The translations under genes were made by a program, and so were the position numbers. A stretch of DNA of 64,000 bases from NCBI RefSeq assembly GCF_017357425.1, contig NZ_CP014571.1, forward strand, positions 4,588,001 through 4,652,000, read 5' to 3'. Below the pieces are notes generated by a model. The model did not search any database, was not told the DNA's origin, and saw nothing but the letters and a program-made list of their open reading frames with translations. Below are positions 1 through 8,415 of the stretch, piece by piece. Origin of the DNA: Arthrobacter sp. D5-1 (GTDB taxonomy: Bacteria; Actinomycetota; Actinomycetes; Actinomycetales; Micrococcaceae). The stretch's first letter is position 1, and every line of letters begins with the position of its first letter.

Positions 1-255
1 GCGAAGCGCAGCGATCCAGACCCCACTCACGGGATCAATGGCGTCGATGTCCATGCGGAAGCCGCACCCGCAGGCCCACTCCGGCCAGATGGGCTCTACC
101 GAAACCCACTTCATGGCGTCATGGGATGGTCCGGCGGATATGGCCATGTGCGCCCCGCAATGCACTGGTCCCACGGGAATTACCTGGTCCGTAACAACGT
201 GCACGTCATTCTCAGCCACTGGTGTGGAACTTGGTTCACGCAGCGCGACTGTCAT
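1..255 (-). CDS. hypothetical protein, C-terminus beyond window edge
   Basis: Open reading frame on the minus strand with no stop before the left edge, so only the first 85 codons are visible. The ATG at 253-255 has GGGAAG six bases upstream; a second in-frame ATG at 268-270 lacks a ribosome-binding site. The visible protein has a soluble-looking N-terminal part and a cysteine pair in the context WACGCGF near residues 65-71, possibly a metal or disulfide pair. It lies downstream of the marR gene on the same strand, with a 57-base gap. I do not recognise the family and assign no function. Confidence 0.6.
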   Translation of the reverse strand, partial: MTVALREPSSTPVAENDVHVVTDQVIPVGPVHCGAHMAISAGPSHDAMKWVSVEPIWPEWACGCGFRMDIDAIDPVSGVWIAALR

Positions 256-312
256 CGTCTTCCCACACATTCACTAGTAAGTAGCTTGGCTATCTAGTTA
301 TATGTGTACTTA

Positions 313-834
313 TCAATTATGTCCAGCCGGGACGTCAGGGGTTGCGACGCTGTCAATGGCTGCGCGCATGCGCCGGAGGAACTCCACCACCACGGCGGCG
401 TCTTCTGCGCTTAGGGTTTCCGCGGCCTCCATCATCCGCGCATGCATGTCCCCCAAAGTGCCGCGAACCTCCTGGTCAGAACCCGGGGTCGGCCGCAGAA
501 TGAGGGCCCGCCGATCGGTTGGATGCGGTTCCCGGCTCACGTAGCCGGACCTGACCAAGCGGTCCACCAGGGAGGTCATGGACGCCGACGTCACACCGAG
601 ACGGACGGCCAACTCCTTGGGTCCCACATCGCGCCCGGCCCGCTCGGCTTCAAGGAGGTAGCGCAAGGCTAGAAGATCGGTTTCGCCCATTCCCATGGAG
701 GCGCGCGTTCGGCGGCGCATATCAGCCTCGGCGGAGCGATAGTCCCTGAGTGCATTCAGGACGTCCACTGCGCCCATCTGCTTACGGCTCTCCAGCCCGT
801 ACCAATAGCCCTGACGTTCACTTTTGTCGCTCAT
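313..834 (-). CDS. MarR family transcriptional regulator
   Basis: About 173 residues with a MarR winged helix-turn-helix: an N-terminal helix rich in charged residues, the HTH region around GPKELAVRLGVTSASMTSLV, and a wing with REPHPTDRRALILRPT, which is diagnostic of MarR proteins. The start is the ATG at 832-834 because AAAGGA sits six bases upstream; longer in-frame starts at 855 and 876 lack such a site. It lies just downstream of a FUSC exporter gene on the same strand, suggesting it controls export of an aromatic acid or drug. An inverted repeat overlapping the region just upstream of this start fits autoregulation. The ligand is unknown. Confidence 0.9.
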   Translation of the reverse strand: MSDKSERQGYWYGLESRKQMGAVDVLNALRDYRSAEADMRRRTRASMGMGETDLLALRYLLEAERAGRDVGPKELAVRLGVTSASMTSLVDRLVRSGYVSREPHPTDRRALILRPTPGSDQEVRGTLGDMHARMMEAAETLSAEDAAVVVEFLRRMRAAIDSVATPDVPAGHN

Positions 835-848
835 CACCAGTCCTTTGG

Positions 849-871
849 TAGACATGTATCTCGCTTGTCTA
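849..871. promoter_or_regulatory. candidate MarR operator (inverted repeat)
   Basis: TAGACA-N11-TGTCTA at 849-854 and 866-871, extendable to GGT(T)AGACA on the outer side. It lies immediately 5' of the marR start at 834, between marR and the upstream FUSC gene, and has a size typical of MarR-dimer sites. The regulator assignment is inferred from position only. Confidence 0.45.
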
Positions 872-920
872 ACCAATCGATCCTAGGCGATAACTTGCCG
901 CACCGCTGACGTCAACCCGC

Positions 921-1985
921 TCAGGCCCTGGACAATCCCCCGCGCACCCGCCGCCAGACCGCCGGGGCCACCACCACTGCGACGCCGACGGCGGCACCAA
1001 TGACCGTCTCGATGATGCGGTCCCGGAGGAGCAAAGCAGGATCCACCGGCGCCGCCAACAACGTGGCAATCAACGCGAGCGGAGTCACGAAGACCTGTGC
1101 CACCAGGTACTGCCGGGCGATGAACATTTCCGCGCCGAACTGGCACGCCGCGATCACCAGGACCATGGCCCAGGGCGCCGGGTTGAGCAACAGGATGCCG
1201 GCCAGCAGCACCAGCCCGATCACCGTTCCTGCGATCCTTTGGATGCCGCGGCTCACGCGGTGGCGCGTCGAGTGGCCCACCAGCGGAACCACGGCCGCAA
1301 CCATCGCCCAGTAGGTGTGCCCGAACCCGAGCCGCTCCCCCACCAGCGTCGCGATGGTCCCCGCAAGGCCCGCAGCAATCAGGTAACCGCCGCCTTCCAG
1401 CCAGATCGCCCGCCGCTCGGCCTCGGTGTGACGGATGGGAGGCGGACGTTTCCACGGTGTCCGGTGGCTCTTGACGACGCGGGACGACATGCCAATCAGG
1501 AGGCAAAAAACAGTGGTCAGAAGCGATACCAGCATCGCTTCCCACAGAGGCGGTTGGGCGGCGATGGACGCGATGGCAGCAAACGCAAAGATGTGAAAGA
1601 GCGAACCGCCCGGACGGAGCCGCCAGGCAGCCACCACAACGGAGCACACGCCGGCCACAATGGTGGTCGCAGCCGTCAGCAACCACGAATATGCGGCACC
1701 TTCCAGCCCCGTGCTCTGCGCAAAGCGGGCAATGAGAGTGGCAAGGAGAATGATGAAAAGCATGAAGCCGCCGGCGCGCAACTGGCTGCGGAAGCGGATG
1801 CTGTGGGGCTCGTTGCGGCCATAAATTCCTGTGAAGGCTCCGAACGAGGCAAACACTGCCAGGTCCAGGCGTCCGATCAGCGTCAGCGTGATCAGCGGAA
1901 CAAACACACCTACGGCGCAGCGGAGGGCGGGATGGTGGTCCTTGTTTCCAGGACCCATCGTGAAAATTTCCGCTACAGCCTTCAA
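921..1985 (-). CDS. FUSC family membrane protein (putative aromatic acid/compound exporter)
   Basis: 354 residues with many hydrophobic segments in the FUSC (fusaric acid resistance) pattern: the N-terminal motif GPGNKDHHPALRCAVGVFVP, paired helices to about residue 160, a short basic cytoplasmic loop (KSHRTPWKRPPP), then a second helical set with the conserved HSTRHRVSRGIQRIAGTVIG element. FUSC proteins are inner-membrane efflux components for aromatic carboxylates and related compounds. The reading frame begins with TTG at 1985; an alternative ATG is at 1958. The marR gene follows on the same strand and probably regulates it. The substrate cannot be read from sequence. Confidence 0.8.
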   Translation of the reverse strand: MKAVAEIFTMGPGNKDHHPALRCAVGVFVPLITLTLIGRLDLAVFASFGAFTGIYGRNEPHSIRFRSQLRAGGFMLFIILLATLIARFAQSTGLEGAAYSWLLTAATTIVAGVCSVVVAAWRLRPGGSLFHIFAFAAIASIAAQPPLWEAMLVSLLTTVFCLLIGMSSRVVKSHRTPWKRPPPIRHTEAERRAIWLEGGGYLIAAGLAGTIATLVGERLGFGHTYWAMVAAVVPLVGHSTRHRVSRGIQRIAGTVIGLVLLAGILLLNPAPWAMVLVIAACQFGAEMFIARQYLVAQVFVTPLALIATLLAAPVDPALLLRDRIIETVIGAAVGVAVVVAPAVWRRVRGGLSRA

Positions 1986-2086
1986 GGGGGCGGCTCGCCT
2001 TTCGTCGCAAGGATCAAAACGTACGACGACGGCGCTGGCGTCCGTCTCAAGGTTACGCCCCGGCCGCTGGGCTACTCCGGGATTGT

Positions 2087-2134
2087 GGACAGATAGTGCC
2101 CCTCATCACGCGTGATAAGGGGCATTATCTGTCC
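2087..2134. repeat. 48-bp near-perfect palindrome (terminator/repeat element)
   Basis: Two 24-base arms meet at a central CGCG; 22 of 24 positions pair, and the other two can form G-U pairs. It lies 20 bases beyond the stop of the exported-protein operon (2155) and upstream of the FUSC gene, so it can terminate minus-strand transcription. It shares the word ACAGATAATGCCCC with another palindrome at 46087-46154 (ACAGATAACGCTCC there), suggesting a dispersed repeat family. Confidence 0.7.
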
Positions 2135-2154
2135 AAGGGCTCCGGGGTGCTGCG

Positions 2155-3441
2155 TTAGAACCGCGAGGGGGTTCCCGGCACTGTGGTGACCACCAACGGG
2201 TTGCTGGCTATGTCGGTCAGTCCGGAGGCCGGGGTGTAGGTCGGCGTCGGGAGTGGAAGTGTCGCAGGAACTGTCTTGGTACCTGCGGTTCCCTCACCCA
2301 GCGTGATGGTGAGTGTTCGCGCCCCCGCTGCCGGATTCCACTGGAGGATTGATCCTGCGGCGTTGTTTCCGGCGAACGTCAGGACTGTGGAGGTGTAGTC
2401 GCCGCCAAGGGCCACGCTACCGATCCTCAGCGTCTGGCAACCTGCACCCGTCACCGTGAGGACGCTGCCGGAACTGATGTTCACCACCACCTGGCTGCTT
2501 CCGTTGCCGGATTGCGTCTGGGTGCCGGTGCTGCTGCTGTTCCAGGCACTGCAGATGGTGTTGGCGTTCAAAGGCTCCGAGAAGGTCAGCGTTACCTTGT
2601 CGCCCTTATCCACGACTCCTGCGAGGCCGCCGTTGGTCAACTGGACGCCGGTCACCGTCGGCGATGAGACATCCTTGTTGGACGAGGCCGTTCCCGCGGC
2701 GCCGGTGTTGCCTGCCGCATCCGTAGCCCGGGCCGAGTAGTTGATGGTTCCGTCAGTGAAGACCCTGACATCAACCGGAGTTGCGGTCCAACTGCCCGAA
2801 CTGTTGGTGATGATCGTCTGGGTGATCGGAGCAGAGCCAGTGCCACTGACGGTCAGGACAACCGATGAATTGGCTTCGGCCGTGCCACTGACAGGCACAT
2901 TGGCGGCGTTGCCCTGATGAATCATCTGAAGTGCCGTGACGAGGGGTGCCAGAGGTGCAGTTGTGTCCGTGACGGGGGTCGTGGCCGTGCTTCGCACACT
3001 TTCAGTCCCCTGCCACAGCGAAAGCGTGGGAGTCACCGTGTAATACCAGGTTCCGGCGGGGACACTGGACTCAACGCAGCTCAGCCCTACGACCGAAGTC
3101 CCGCAGGTTCCGGTGGCAGCGACCTTAGTGCCACCGGTCGCGGAACCATAGCGGGCGATACTGTAGCCGGTCACGGGCCGTCCTGCCGCCGTCGTGCTTG
3201 CAGTCCAGGTGACCGTCACGCTGGTTCCGGATACGGCTGTGGTGGGCTTGGCGCCCTGTGCTACGGCGTCGGCCTTGGCTGCCCCGAATCCGCTGCTGAC
3301 CGAACCCCAGAAAGCGCTGGCAGCCGGCCCTCCCCAGGAAACCAGGAATATTCCGAGGACAATCACGACGATCCTGTTCCAGCGCCCGAGGGTGGCGGGC
3401 GAAGACGCCACCCTGCCTTTGGTCTGACGAAGCCGGCTCAC
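2155..3441 (-). CDS. exported protein with Ig-like/fibronectin-type repeats, fourth gene of surface-protein operon
   Basis: 428 residues. A basic N-terminus (about 1-22) and a hydrophobic segment IVVIVLGIFLVSWGG lead to a cleavage region AASAFWGSVSSGFG, which resembles the A-Y-W-x-T-x-G junction of the two smaller proteins in the operon. A fibronectin-type segment follows (TGYSIARYG..WYYTVTP), then Ig-like bacterial repeats (DTTAPLAPLVTAL.., ATDAAGNTGAAG, SSPTVTGVQLTNG). No catalytic motif was seen, so a structural or adhesive surface role is likely. The GTG start overlaps the stop of the preceding gene by 4 bases. It is the largest and last product of the operon. No sorting signal of the LPXTG type is visible. 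Confidence 0.75.
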   Translation of the reverse strand: MSRLRQTKGRVASSPATLGRWNRIVVIVLGIFLVSWGGPAASAFWGSVSSGFGAAKADAVAQGAKPTTAVSGTSVTVTWTASTTAAGRPVTGYSIARYGSATGGTKVAATGTCGTSVVGLSCVESSVPAGTWYYTVTPTLSLWQGTESVRSTATTPVTDTTAPLAPLVTALQMIHQGNAANVPVSGTAEANSSVVLTVSGTGSAPITQTIITNSSGSWTATPVDVRVFTDGTINYSARATDAAGNTGAAGTASSNKDVSSPTVTGVQLTNGGLAGVVDKGDKVTLTFSEPLNANTICSAWNSSSTGTQTQSGNGSSQVVVNISSGSVLTVTGAGCQTLRIGSVALGGDYTSTVLTFAGNNAAGSILQWNPAAGARTLTITLGEGTAGTKTVPATLPLPTPTYTPASGLTDIASNPLVVTTVPGTPSRF

Positions 3442-3953
3442 TTCCGTACCTCCAGAATGACGGGAACATCGAATGCAGCGCCTTGGCAGGCGGACACCGA
3501 CGCCGCACTCATGCTGGCCGCATTGCCAAGCGTGAGCTGGATGGAGGTGTTCGGCTGGATGGTTACTGCCGGCGCCAAGGGTGTCGGCGGAGGCGTGAAG
3601 GTCACTCCCGTCGTGGTGCAGCCGGGGTGGGCCGCATCAGCTGTCACAGGGCCGTTGGCCGCGAAACCGTAGATGGTCACGGGGTGGGCATTGGGGTTGG
3701 TGGCGCGGAGGATGACATCAGCAGTCCCACCGGGGACCAAACTGGTCTGCAGGGTATCGCCCGGGACGAGTGCGTCCACCGTGACGGCCTGCATGGTGCC
3801 ATTCGTTGCTGAGCCGCTGCCGGTTCCGGTGGTAACCCAGTAGGCATAGGCGGAACCCGCACCACCGAGGATGCAGAGGGCCACGGTGGCAGCCGCAGTT
3901 CGCGCCAGGCGTCCCTTGCCGGGAATACGGGGAATTCGGACTGTCGTCTTCAT
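3438..3953 (-). CDS. SipW/TasA-like exported protein, third gene of surface-protein operon
   Basis: 171 residues. A basic N-terminus (KTTVRIPRIPGKGRLAR), a hydrophobic core about residues 20-36 and the junction SAYAYWVTTGTGSGSATNG match the pattern of SipW-dependent signal peptides found on TasA/camelysin-like proteins. The mature part is Thr/Pro/Ala-rich and beta-strand-like with two cysteines (HPGCTTTG and SACQGA) that could form a disulfide. The start ATG follows the stop of the upstream gene by one base and the end overlaps the next start by 4 bases, so translation is coupled. It may be a minor subunit of a surface fibre or coat, though direct evidence is lacking. Confidence 0.75.
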   Translation of the reverse strand: MKTTVRIPRIPGKGRLARTAAATVALCILGGAGSAYAYWVTTGTGSGSATNGTMQAVTVDALVPGDTLQTSLVPGGTADVILRATNPNAHPVTIYGFAANGPVTADAAHPGCTTTGVTFTPPPTPLAPAVTIQPNTSIQLTLGNAASMSAASVSACQGAAFDVPVILEVRK

Positions 3954-3954
3954 G

Positions 3955-4803
3955 TCAGTTCGCCTGTCCCGTGCCGGAGTATGCGAGCTGGAGGGTCGCG
4001 CCTTTGCAACCGTCCTGGAGCTTGGATGTGTCGAGCATGGCAATTTGTGGTCGCTTGGATTCCGGCACGCCCAGCTCCGACAGTGTGCGGGTGCCGGGTG
4101 CAACCGTCAGCGGATACGTTCCCGAATATTGGGTGATCTTGTAGTCCGCCGTGGTGCAGGCCAGATTGGCAGCGACTGCCGCGGGGGTTCGAACCACCCG
4201 GCTGATAGCCACGGTCAGGTTGGTCACCGCGATGCTCTTGTTGTTGGAGTTGGAGATCTGGAGATTCATCGGCCGGGTGATTCCCGGCGCAAGCAATCCG
4301 TCCACCGAGCCCGAAACGTCAAACGTCCTCTTGACCTCCAGGATTTGGAGTTGCGCCGGCGCGGAAGCCTGCACTGAACCGCTGCTGCCCTTCACCGTGA
4401 AATCCGCCTTACCGGCGGGTGTCGAGGGGGCCGTCTGCACTGTCATGGTCACTTGCGCCGTGCTTCCGGAGGTGAGGACCACCGACGACGGTTGCCACGC
4501 CGCTACCGCTCCGGTGGGCAACCCGCTGGTGGCGAATGTGACGGTTCCCGTGAAGCCTCCCGTGGACGTGGCCGACACGGTATACGTGGTGGACTGCCCC
4601 TGGTCCAGTGTCCGGCTTGAGGGAGACAGCGTGACCACAATCCCTTTGGAAACCTTGGCTGGGGCACCTTGGGATGCGCCCTGCCCGCTGCTTGCCGCGA
4701 GGGCCGCCACAGGGACGAGGGCTACCACCAGCGCCAGTATCAGCGCACGGAGTGGCACTCGTGCTTTGCGGAACGGCGTCGTTCGCTGTGGCCGGTGGTC
4801 CAT
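3955..4803 (-). CDS. exported Ig-like-domain protein, second gene of surface-protein operon
   Basis: 282 residues. An N-terminal signal peptide with basic start and hydrophobic core (LRALILALVVALVPVAALAA, about residues 18-37) is followed by a Ser/Thr/Gly-rich Ig-like domain around residues 55-155 and a second beta-rich domain carrying two cysteines (NLACTTAD and DGCKGAT). Unlike its neighbours it has an ordinary signal peptide without the A-Y-W-T-T-G junction, so it may be an anchoring or accessory protein rather than a fibre subunit. The start ATG at 4801-4803 has AAGAG upstream. It is separated from the first gene by a strong hairpin at 4851-4884. Confidence 0.7.
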   Translation of the reverse strand: MDHRPQRTTPFRKARVPLRALILALVVALVPVAALAASSGQGASQGAPAKVSKGIVVTLSPSSRTLDQGQSTTYTVSATSTGGFTGTVTFATSGLPTGAVAAWQPSSVVLTSGSTAQVTMTVQTAPSTPAGKADFTVKGSSGSVQASAPAQLQILEVKRTFDVSGSVDGLLAPGITRPMNLQISNSNNKSIAVTNLTVAISRVVRTPAAVAANLACTTADYKITQYSGTYPLTVAPGTRTLSELGVPESKRPQIAMLDTSKLQDGCKGATLQLAYSGTGQAN

Positions 4804-4850
4804 GGAAGCTCTTTTCGGACGTGTTCGGTACTGCGGGCAGAAAGACGGAG

Positions 4851-4884
4851 GCCGGGGACCACCACTCGCGAGGTGGTCCCCGGC
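4851..4884 (-). terminator. intra-operon hairpin (partial terminator or mRNA-stability element)
   Basis: A perfect 13-bp stem, GCCGGGGACCACC paired with its complement around an 8-base loop. It sits between the stop of the first surface-protein gene (4894) and the start of the second (4803). On the minus strand it is followed only by a weak pyrimidine stretch. This arrangement commonly keeps a first gene much more highly expressed than those downstream. Confidence 0.6.
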
Positions 4885-4893
4885 GGTCAGGGG

Positions 4894-5349
4894 CTACAGG
4901 CTGGTGACGTTGACCGTGACGACTGCACCCTTGCAGGCATCTTGGTTGACCGTGGTGCTGTCGTTGAACTTCAGCACGCCGCTGCCCACGGACGTCCCTG
5001 TGCTGTTGGCTGCGACCGGGCTGTTGCTGGTGGCGGCAGTGACCTCAAACCAGGCTGGAAGACATCCGGCGACGTCGGTGGTGACGTTGGCGCTGAGGGC
5101 GCCGACGACGGTGCTCGACGACGTGGAGTTGTCGGCGGTGTACGCCACATCGACTTGGTTACCCGGTGCCAGTCCGCCGTTGAACGTAGCGTGCAGCGTG
5201 ACGGTTCCGCCGCCGGCCGAGTTGGTCGCAGTGCCGTTGCCCGAACCGGTGGTGGTCCAGTAGGCGTACGCGGCTCCGCCACCTACTGCTACCAATGCCA
5301 CGCCTGCGACGGCTGCGGTTACCCGGCTCTTCTTGGAAAGCTTGCGCAT
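4894..5349 (-). CDS. SipW/TasA-like exported protein, first gene of surface-protein operon
   Basis: 151 residues. A basic start (MRKLSKKSR), a hydrophobic core (TAAVAGVALVAVGGGAA) and the junction AYAYWTTTGSGNGTATNS give a SipW-type signal peptide. The mature protein is Thr/Ser/Val/Asn-rich, almost all beta-like, with two cysteines (VAGCLPAW and QDACKGAV) and no catalytic residues. The start is the ATG at 5347-5349, with AAGGAG seven bases upstream. As the first gene, followed by a hairpin, it is the probable major product. It parallels the third gene in length and architecture, suggesting duplication. No signal peptidase gene is visible in the window. Confidence 0.75.
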   Translation of the reverse strand: MRKLSKKSRVTAAVAGVALVAVGGGAAYAYWTTTGSGNGTATNSAGGGTVTLHATFNGGLAPGNQVDVAYTADNSTSSSTVVGALSANVTTDVAGCLPAWFEVTAATSNSPVAANSTGTSVGSGVLKFNDSTTVNQDACKGAVVTVNVTSL

Positions 5350-5793
5350 GATAAGACTCCTTGGTTGATCTACGTCCCGGGGAGCCGCGTCGCAACCCCC
5401 AGCATCCGGCCGTTGTTGTCGGATGAAGCGATGTCCCAATGGTTCAACCAAGCGCGGGCCCGTGGCTACGTTTCCGGGTACGCCTCTTTTCCTTCGAACA
5501 GCGGGCGAAAAATACCCACCTTCGCGATGCCATTACTCAGTTTTTGAACCCGCGCTACTTGGTCCCCCGGCCGAGACCTCAGTCATGGCGGGGCTGTGGG
5601 TACTCGCCTTCCCCGGGCATGTCCAAGGAGTGGGCACCGCTGAATTTCGCCGCAATCGTCCTGACCTTGGCTTCGGTGCGCGAACATTGTGCCCGTCTTG
5701 AGCAAAAACTGCGCTGGTGTTCGATACTCACCGCTTCATTACTTAAGGCCCGACGGCGGCCGGCCGCTCCCGGGGAGGCAACCGACGGAGATT
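5350..5793. other. 444-bp intergenic region upstream of the surface-protein operon
   Basis: No convincing gene, riboswitch or repeat was found. On the minus strand it must hold the lipA 3' end and the promoter and leader of the surface-protein operon. Several GC-rich short inverted repeats occur (for example around 5755-5775), but none has a T-tract. Codon bias in all six frames is poor. Confidence 0.5.
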
Positions 5794-6816
5794 TCAACGC
5801 GGGTGGGCGGCGAGGATGGTGGAGGCTTCCTGGCGGGTGGTGCCCGAGTCCTGGATACCCTCGGCAATGTGGGCGAGGTGGGCGGGGATGTCCCGGCCCT
5901 TCTTCCGCATCGCGGTGGCCCAGAGGCGCCCGGCCCGGTACGAGGACCGCACCAACGGACCCGACATCACACCAAGGAACCCGATCTCCTCGGCCTCGTG
6001 CTGGAGATCCACGAACTCCTGCGGCTTGACCCACCGGTCCACCGGCAAGTGCCGCTCGGACGGGCGCAGGTACTGGGTGATCGTGATCAAATCACACCCG
6101 GCCGCGTGCAAGTCACGCAGGGCCTCGGAGATTTCCTCCCGGGTCTCGCCCATGCCCAGGATCAGGTTGGACTTGGTCACCATGCCCAAATCACGGCCCT
6201 GCGTGATGACATCAAGGGACCGCTCGTACCGGAACGCCGGACGGATCCGCTTGAAAATCCTCGGCACGGTCTCGACGTTGTGCGCGAACACCTCGGGCTT
6301 GGAATCACAGATCGCCGCGATGTGCTCCGGCTTGCCGGAGAAATCCGGGATCAGCAACTCCACCCCGGTGCCCGGGTTCAGTTCGTGGATCTTCCGGACC
6401 GTTTCGGCGTACAACCACACACCCTCATCGGCCAGGTCATCACGGGCCACACCGGTGACGGTGGCGTAGCGCAACTGCATCGCCTGCACCGATCGGGCCA
6501 CCTTGGTGGGTTCGAACATGTCCACAGGGGACGGCTTGCCGGTATCGATCTGGCAGAAATCACACCGCCGGGTGCACTCGGACCCGCCGATCAGGAACGT
6601 CGCTTCCTTGTCTTCCCAGCACTCAAAAATGTTCGGGCAGCCGGCCTCTTCACACACAGTGTGCAGGCCTTCCTTCTTCACCAGGTTCTTGAGCTGGACG
6701 AACTCAGGACCCATCTGGACCTTAGCCTTGATCCACTCGGGCTTGCGTTCAACCGGGACCGCCGAGTTACGCTGCTCAACACGCAGCAACTTACGGCCTT
6801 CAGGTGCCAGTGTCAT
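5794..6816 (-). CDS. lipA: lipoyl synthase
   Basis: 340 residues. This radical-SAM enzyme inserts two sulfurs into protein-bound octanoyl groups to form lipoyl groups. Both iron-sulfur signatures are visible: the auxiliary-cluster cysteines in [12 protein letters not shown] (residues 55, 60, 66) and the radical-[11 protein letters not shown] (residues 81, 85, 88). The C-terminal RSSY motif that completes the auxiliary cluster is also present. The start at 6814-6816 is chosen over an upstream in-frame ATG because AGGGAAG precedes it and the length then fits the family. It sits 23 bases after sdaA at the end of the glycine-cleavage cluster, where its likely target is GcvH. No lipB is in the window. 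Confidence 0.95.
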   Translation of the reverse strand: MTLAPEGRKLLRVEQRNSAVPVERKPEWIKAKVQMGPEFVQLKNLVKKEGLHTVCEEAGCPNIFECWEDKEATFLIGGSECTRRCDFCQIDTGKPSPVDMFEPTKVARSVQAMQLRYATVTGVARDDLADEGVWLYAETVRKIHELNPGTGVELLIPDFSGKPEHIAAICDSKPEVFAHNVETVPRIFKRIRPAFRYERSLDVITQGRDLGMVTKSNLILGMGETREEISEALRDLHAAGCDLITITQYLRPSERHLPVDRWVKPQEFVDLQHEAEEIGFLGVMSGPLVRSSYRAGRLWATAMRKKGRDIPAHLAHIAEGIQDSGTTRQEASTILAAHPR

Positions 6817-6839
6817 GAGTTTCTTCCCTTGTTGGTTGT

Positions 6840-8240
6840 TCAGCATTCGACGACGTTGACGGCGAGGCCGCCCATCGCGGTTTCCTTGTACTTATGGGAC
6901 ATGTCCTTGCCCGTTTCCCGCATGGTCACGATCACCTCATCCAGGGACACCCGGTGCGTCCCATCACCCCACAACGCCATCTTCGCGGCGTTGATAGCCT
7001 TCGCCGCCGCGATCGCGTTCCGCTCAATACACGGAATCTGCACCAACCCACCGATCGGATCACACGTCAGCCCCAGGTTGTGTTCCATCGCGATCTCCGC
7101 GGCGTTCTCCACCTGACCCGGCGTACCACCCATCACCTCAGCCAACCCGGCAGCAGCCATCGACGACGCCGACCCCACCTCACCCTGGCAGCCCACCTCA
7201 GCCCCCGAAATGGAGGCCTGTTCCTTGTACAACACACCCACAGCACCGGCAGTGAGCAGGAACTTCACCACCACATCATCCCGATCCTCCTGGGAGGCCT
7301 GATCCATGCCCGGGGCATAATTCAACGCGTAATACAGCACCGCCGGAATGATCCCCGCAGCACCATTGGTCGGCGCCGTGACCACCCGGCCACCCGAGGC
7401 GTTCTCCTCATTGACGGCCAGGGCGATCAGGTTCACCCACTCCTGCCAATACTTCGGATCGTTCCGGTCCTTGTCCTCCTTCAGCAGCCGCTCCAACCAG
7501 TCAGGAGCACGACGCCGGACCCTCAACCCACCGGGCAACACACCCTCACGCTTCAAACTCGTTTCAACACAGGCTTCCATCACATGCCAGATATGCAGCA
7601 AACCCTCCCGGATCTCCTCCTCCGACCGGGACGCCCGCTCATTGATGAACATGATGTCGCTGATCCCCAAACCCTTGGACGCACACCGGCCCAACAACTC
7701 CGCCGCCGTCCGGAACGGCAACGGCAACTCCTTCTTCGACTCCTCCAACTCCTGCTGTGCAGCGTTCTCCTCACCCTCACGGACAATGAACCCGCCACCG
7801 ACCGAAAAGAACGTCGCCTCCCGCAAGGTGTTTCCCTCAGCGTCGGCCACGGCGAACTTCATCCCGTTCGTATGCCGCGGCAACACCGTCAACGGATGCA
7901 ACACCATATCCTCCACCGCATAGTCGAGGAGCTTCCCGCCGGCCAGGTTGAGCTTCCCCGTCTCAGCAATGGAAGCCAACCGCTCCTCCACCTCGTCAGG
8001 AAGGATCTCCTCGGGGTCGTATCCTTCCAGCCCCAGCAGGACAGCAGTGAAGGTGCCGTGCCCCTTACCGGTGGCGGCCAACGATCCGTACAGATCAACC
8101 CGCAAACCGGCAATGGATTCAAGGTCACCGGATTCACGTAGCTCACGGGCAAACACCGCCCCGGCACGCATCGGCCCCACAGTATGAGAGCTCGACGGCC
8201 CAATGCCTACAGAGAACAGATCGAAGACCCCAACGGCCAT
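6840..8240 (-). CDS. sdaA: L-serine ammonia-lyase (iron-sulfur dependent)
   Basis: 466 residues, single-chain type. It converts L-serine to pyruvate and ammonia using a [4Fe-4S] cluster. Visible marks are the N-terminal motif [15 protein letters not shown], the alpha-domain [15 protein letters not shown] and the cysteine-containing [18 protein letters not shown]. The ATG at 8238-8240 is preceded by GAGG at suitable distance; longer in-frame extensions have no family resemblance. Following glyA on the same strand, it completes a path from glycine through serine to pyruvate. Confidence 0.96.
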   Translation of the reverse strand: MAVGVFDLFSVGIGPSSSHTVGPMRAGAVFARELRESGDLESIAGLRVDLYGSLAATGKGHGTFTAVLLGLEGYDPEEILPDEVEERLASIAETGKLNLAGGKLLDYAVEDMVLHPLTVLPRHTNGMKFAVADAEGNTLREATFFSVGGGFIVREGEENAAQQELEESKKELPLPFRTAAELLGRCASKGLGISDIMFINERASRSEEEIREGLLHIWHVMEACVETSLKREGVLPGGLRVRRRAPDWLERLLKEDKDRNDPKYWQEWVNLIALAVNEENASGGRVVTAPTNGAAGIIPAVLYYALNYAPGMDQASQEDRDDVVVKFLLTAGAVGVLYKEQASISGAEVGCQGEVGSASSMAAAGLAEVMGGTPGQVENAAEIAMEHNLGLTCDPIGGLVQIPCIERNAIAAAKAINAAKMALWGDGTHRVSLDEVIVTMRETGKDMSHKYKETAMGGLAVNVVEC

Positions 8241-8415
8241 GGCTATTTCCTCACTAGTAAAACGACATTGAACCCGCCCCGCCCCCAACAAACGGAACGG
8301 ACCCCAAACCCCCCTTCGCCGATTCGGGGCTTCGCTGCACAACATGCCGCGCGAACGGCACGTCCCGCAGCAACCCCCTGAATCGGACAAAACACCAACG
8401 AGCCAAAAACCCCGG

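Noticed and set aside
883..2010. Alternative 375-codon frame over the FUSC gene
   Set aside because: It is an out-of-frame Arg/Cys/Gly-rich reading of the FUSC gene, which itself has membrane helices and family blocks.
5350..5793. Cyclic-di-AMP or other riboswitch in the long leader of the surface operon
   Set aside because: I found no core motif of the ydaO or other known classes on the minus strand.
5689..7116. 475-codon open frame antisense to lipA and part of sdaA
   Set aside because: lipA and sdaA have full family motifs on the minus strand; the antisense protein is Arg/His-rich with no recognisable fold.
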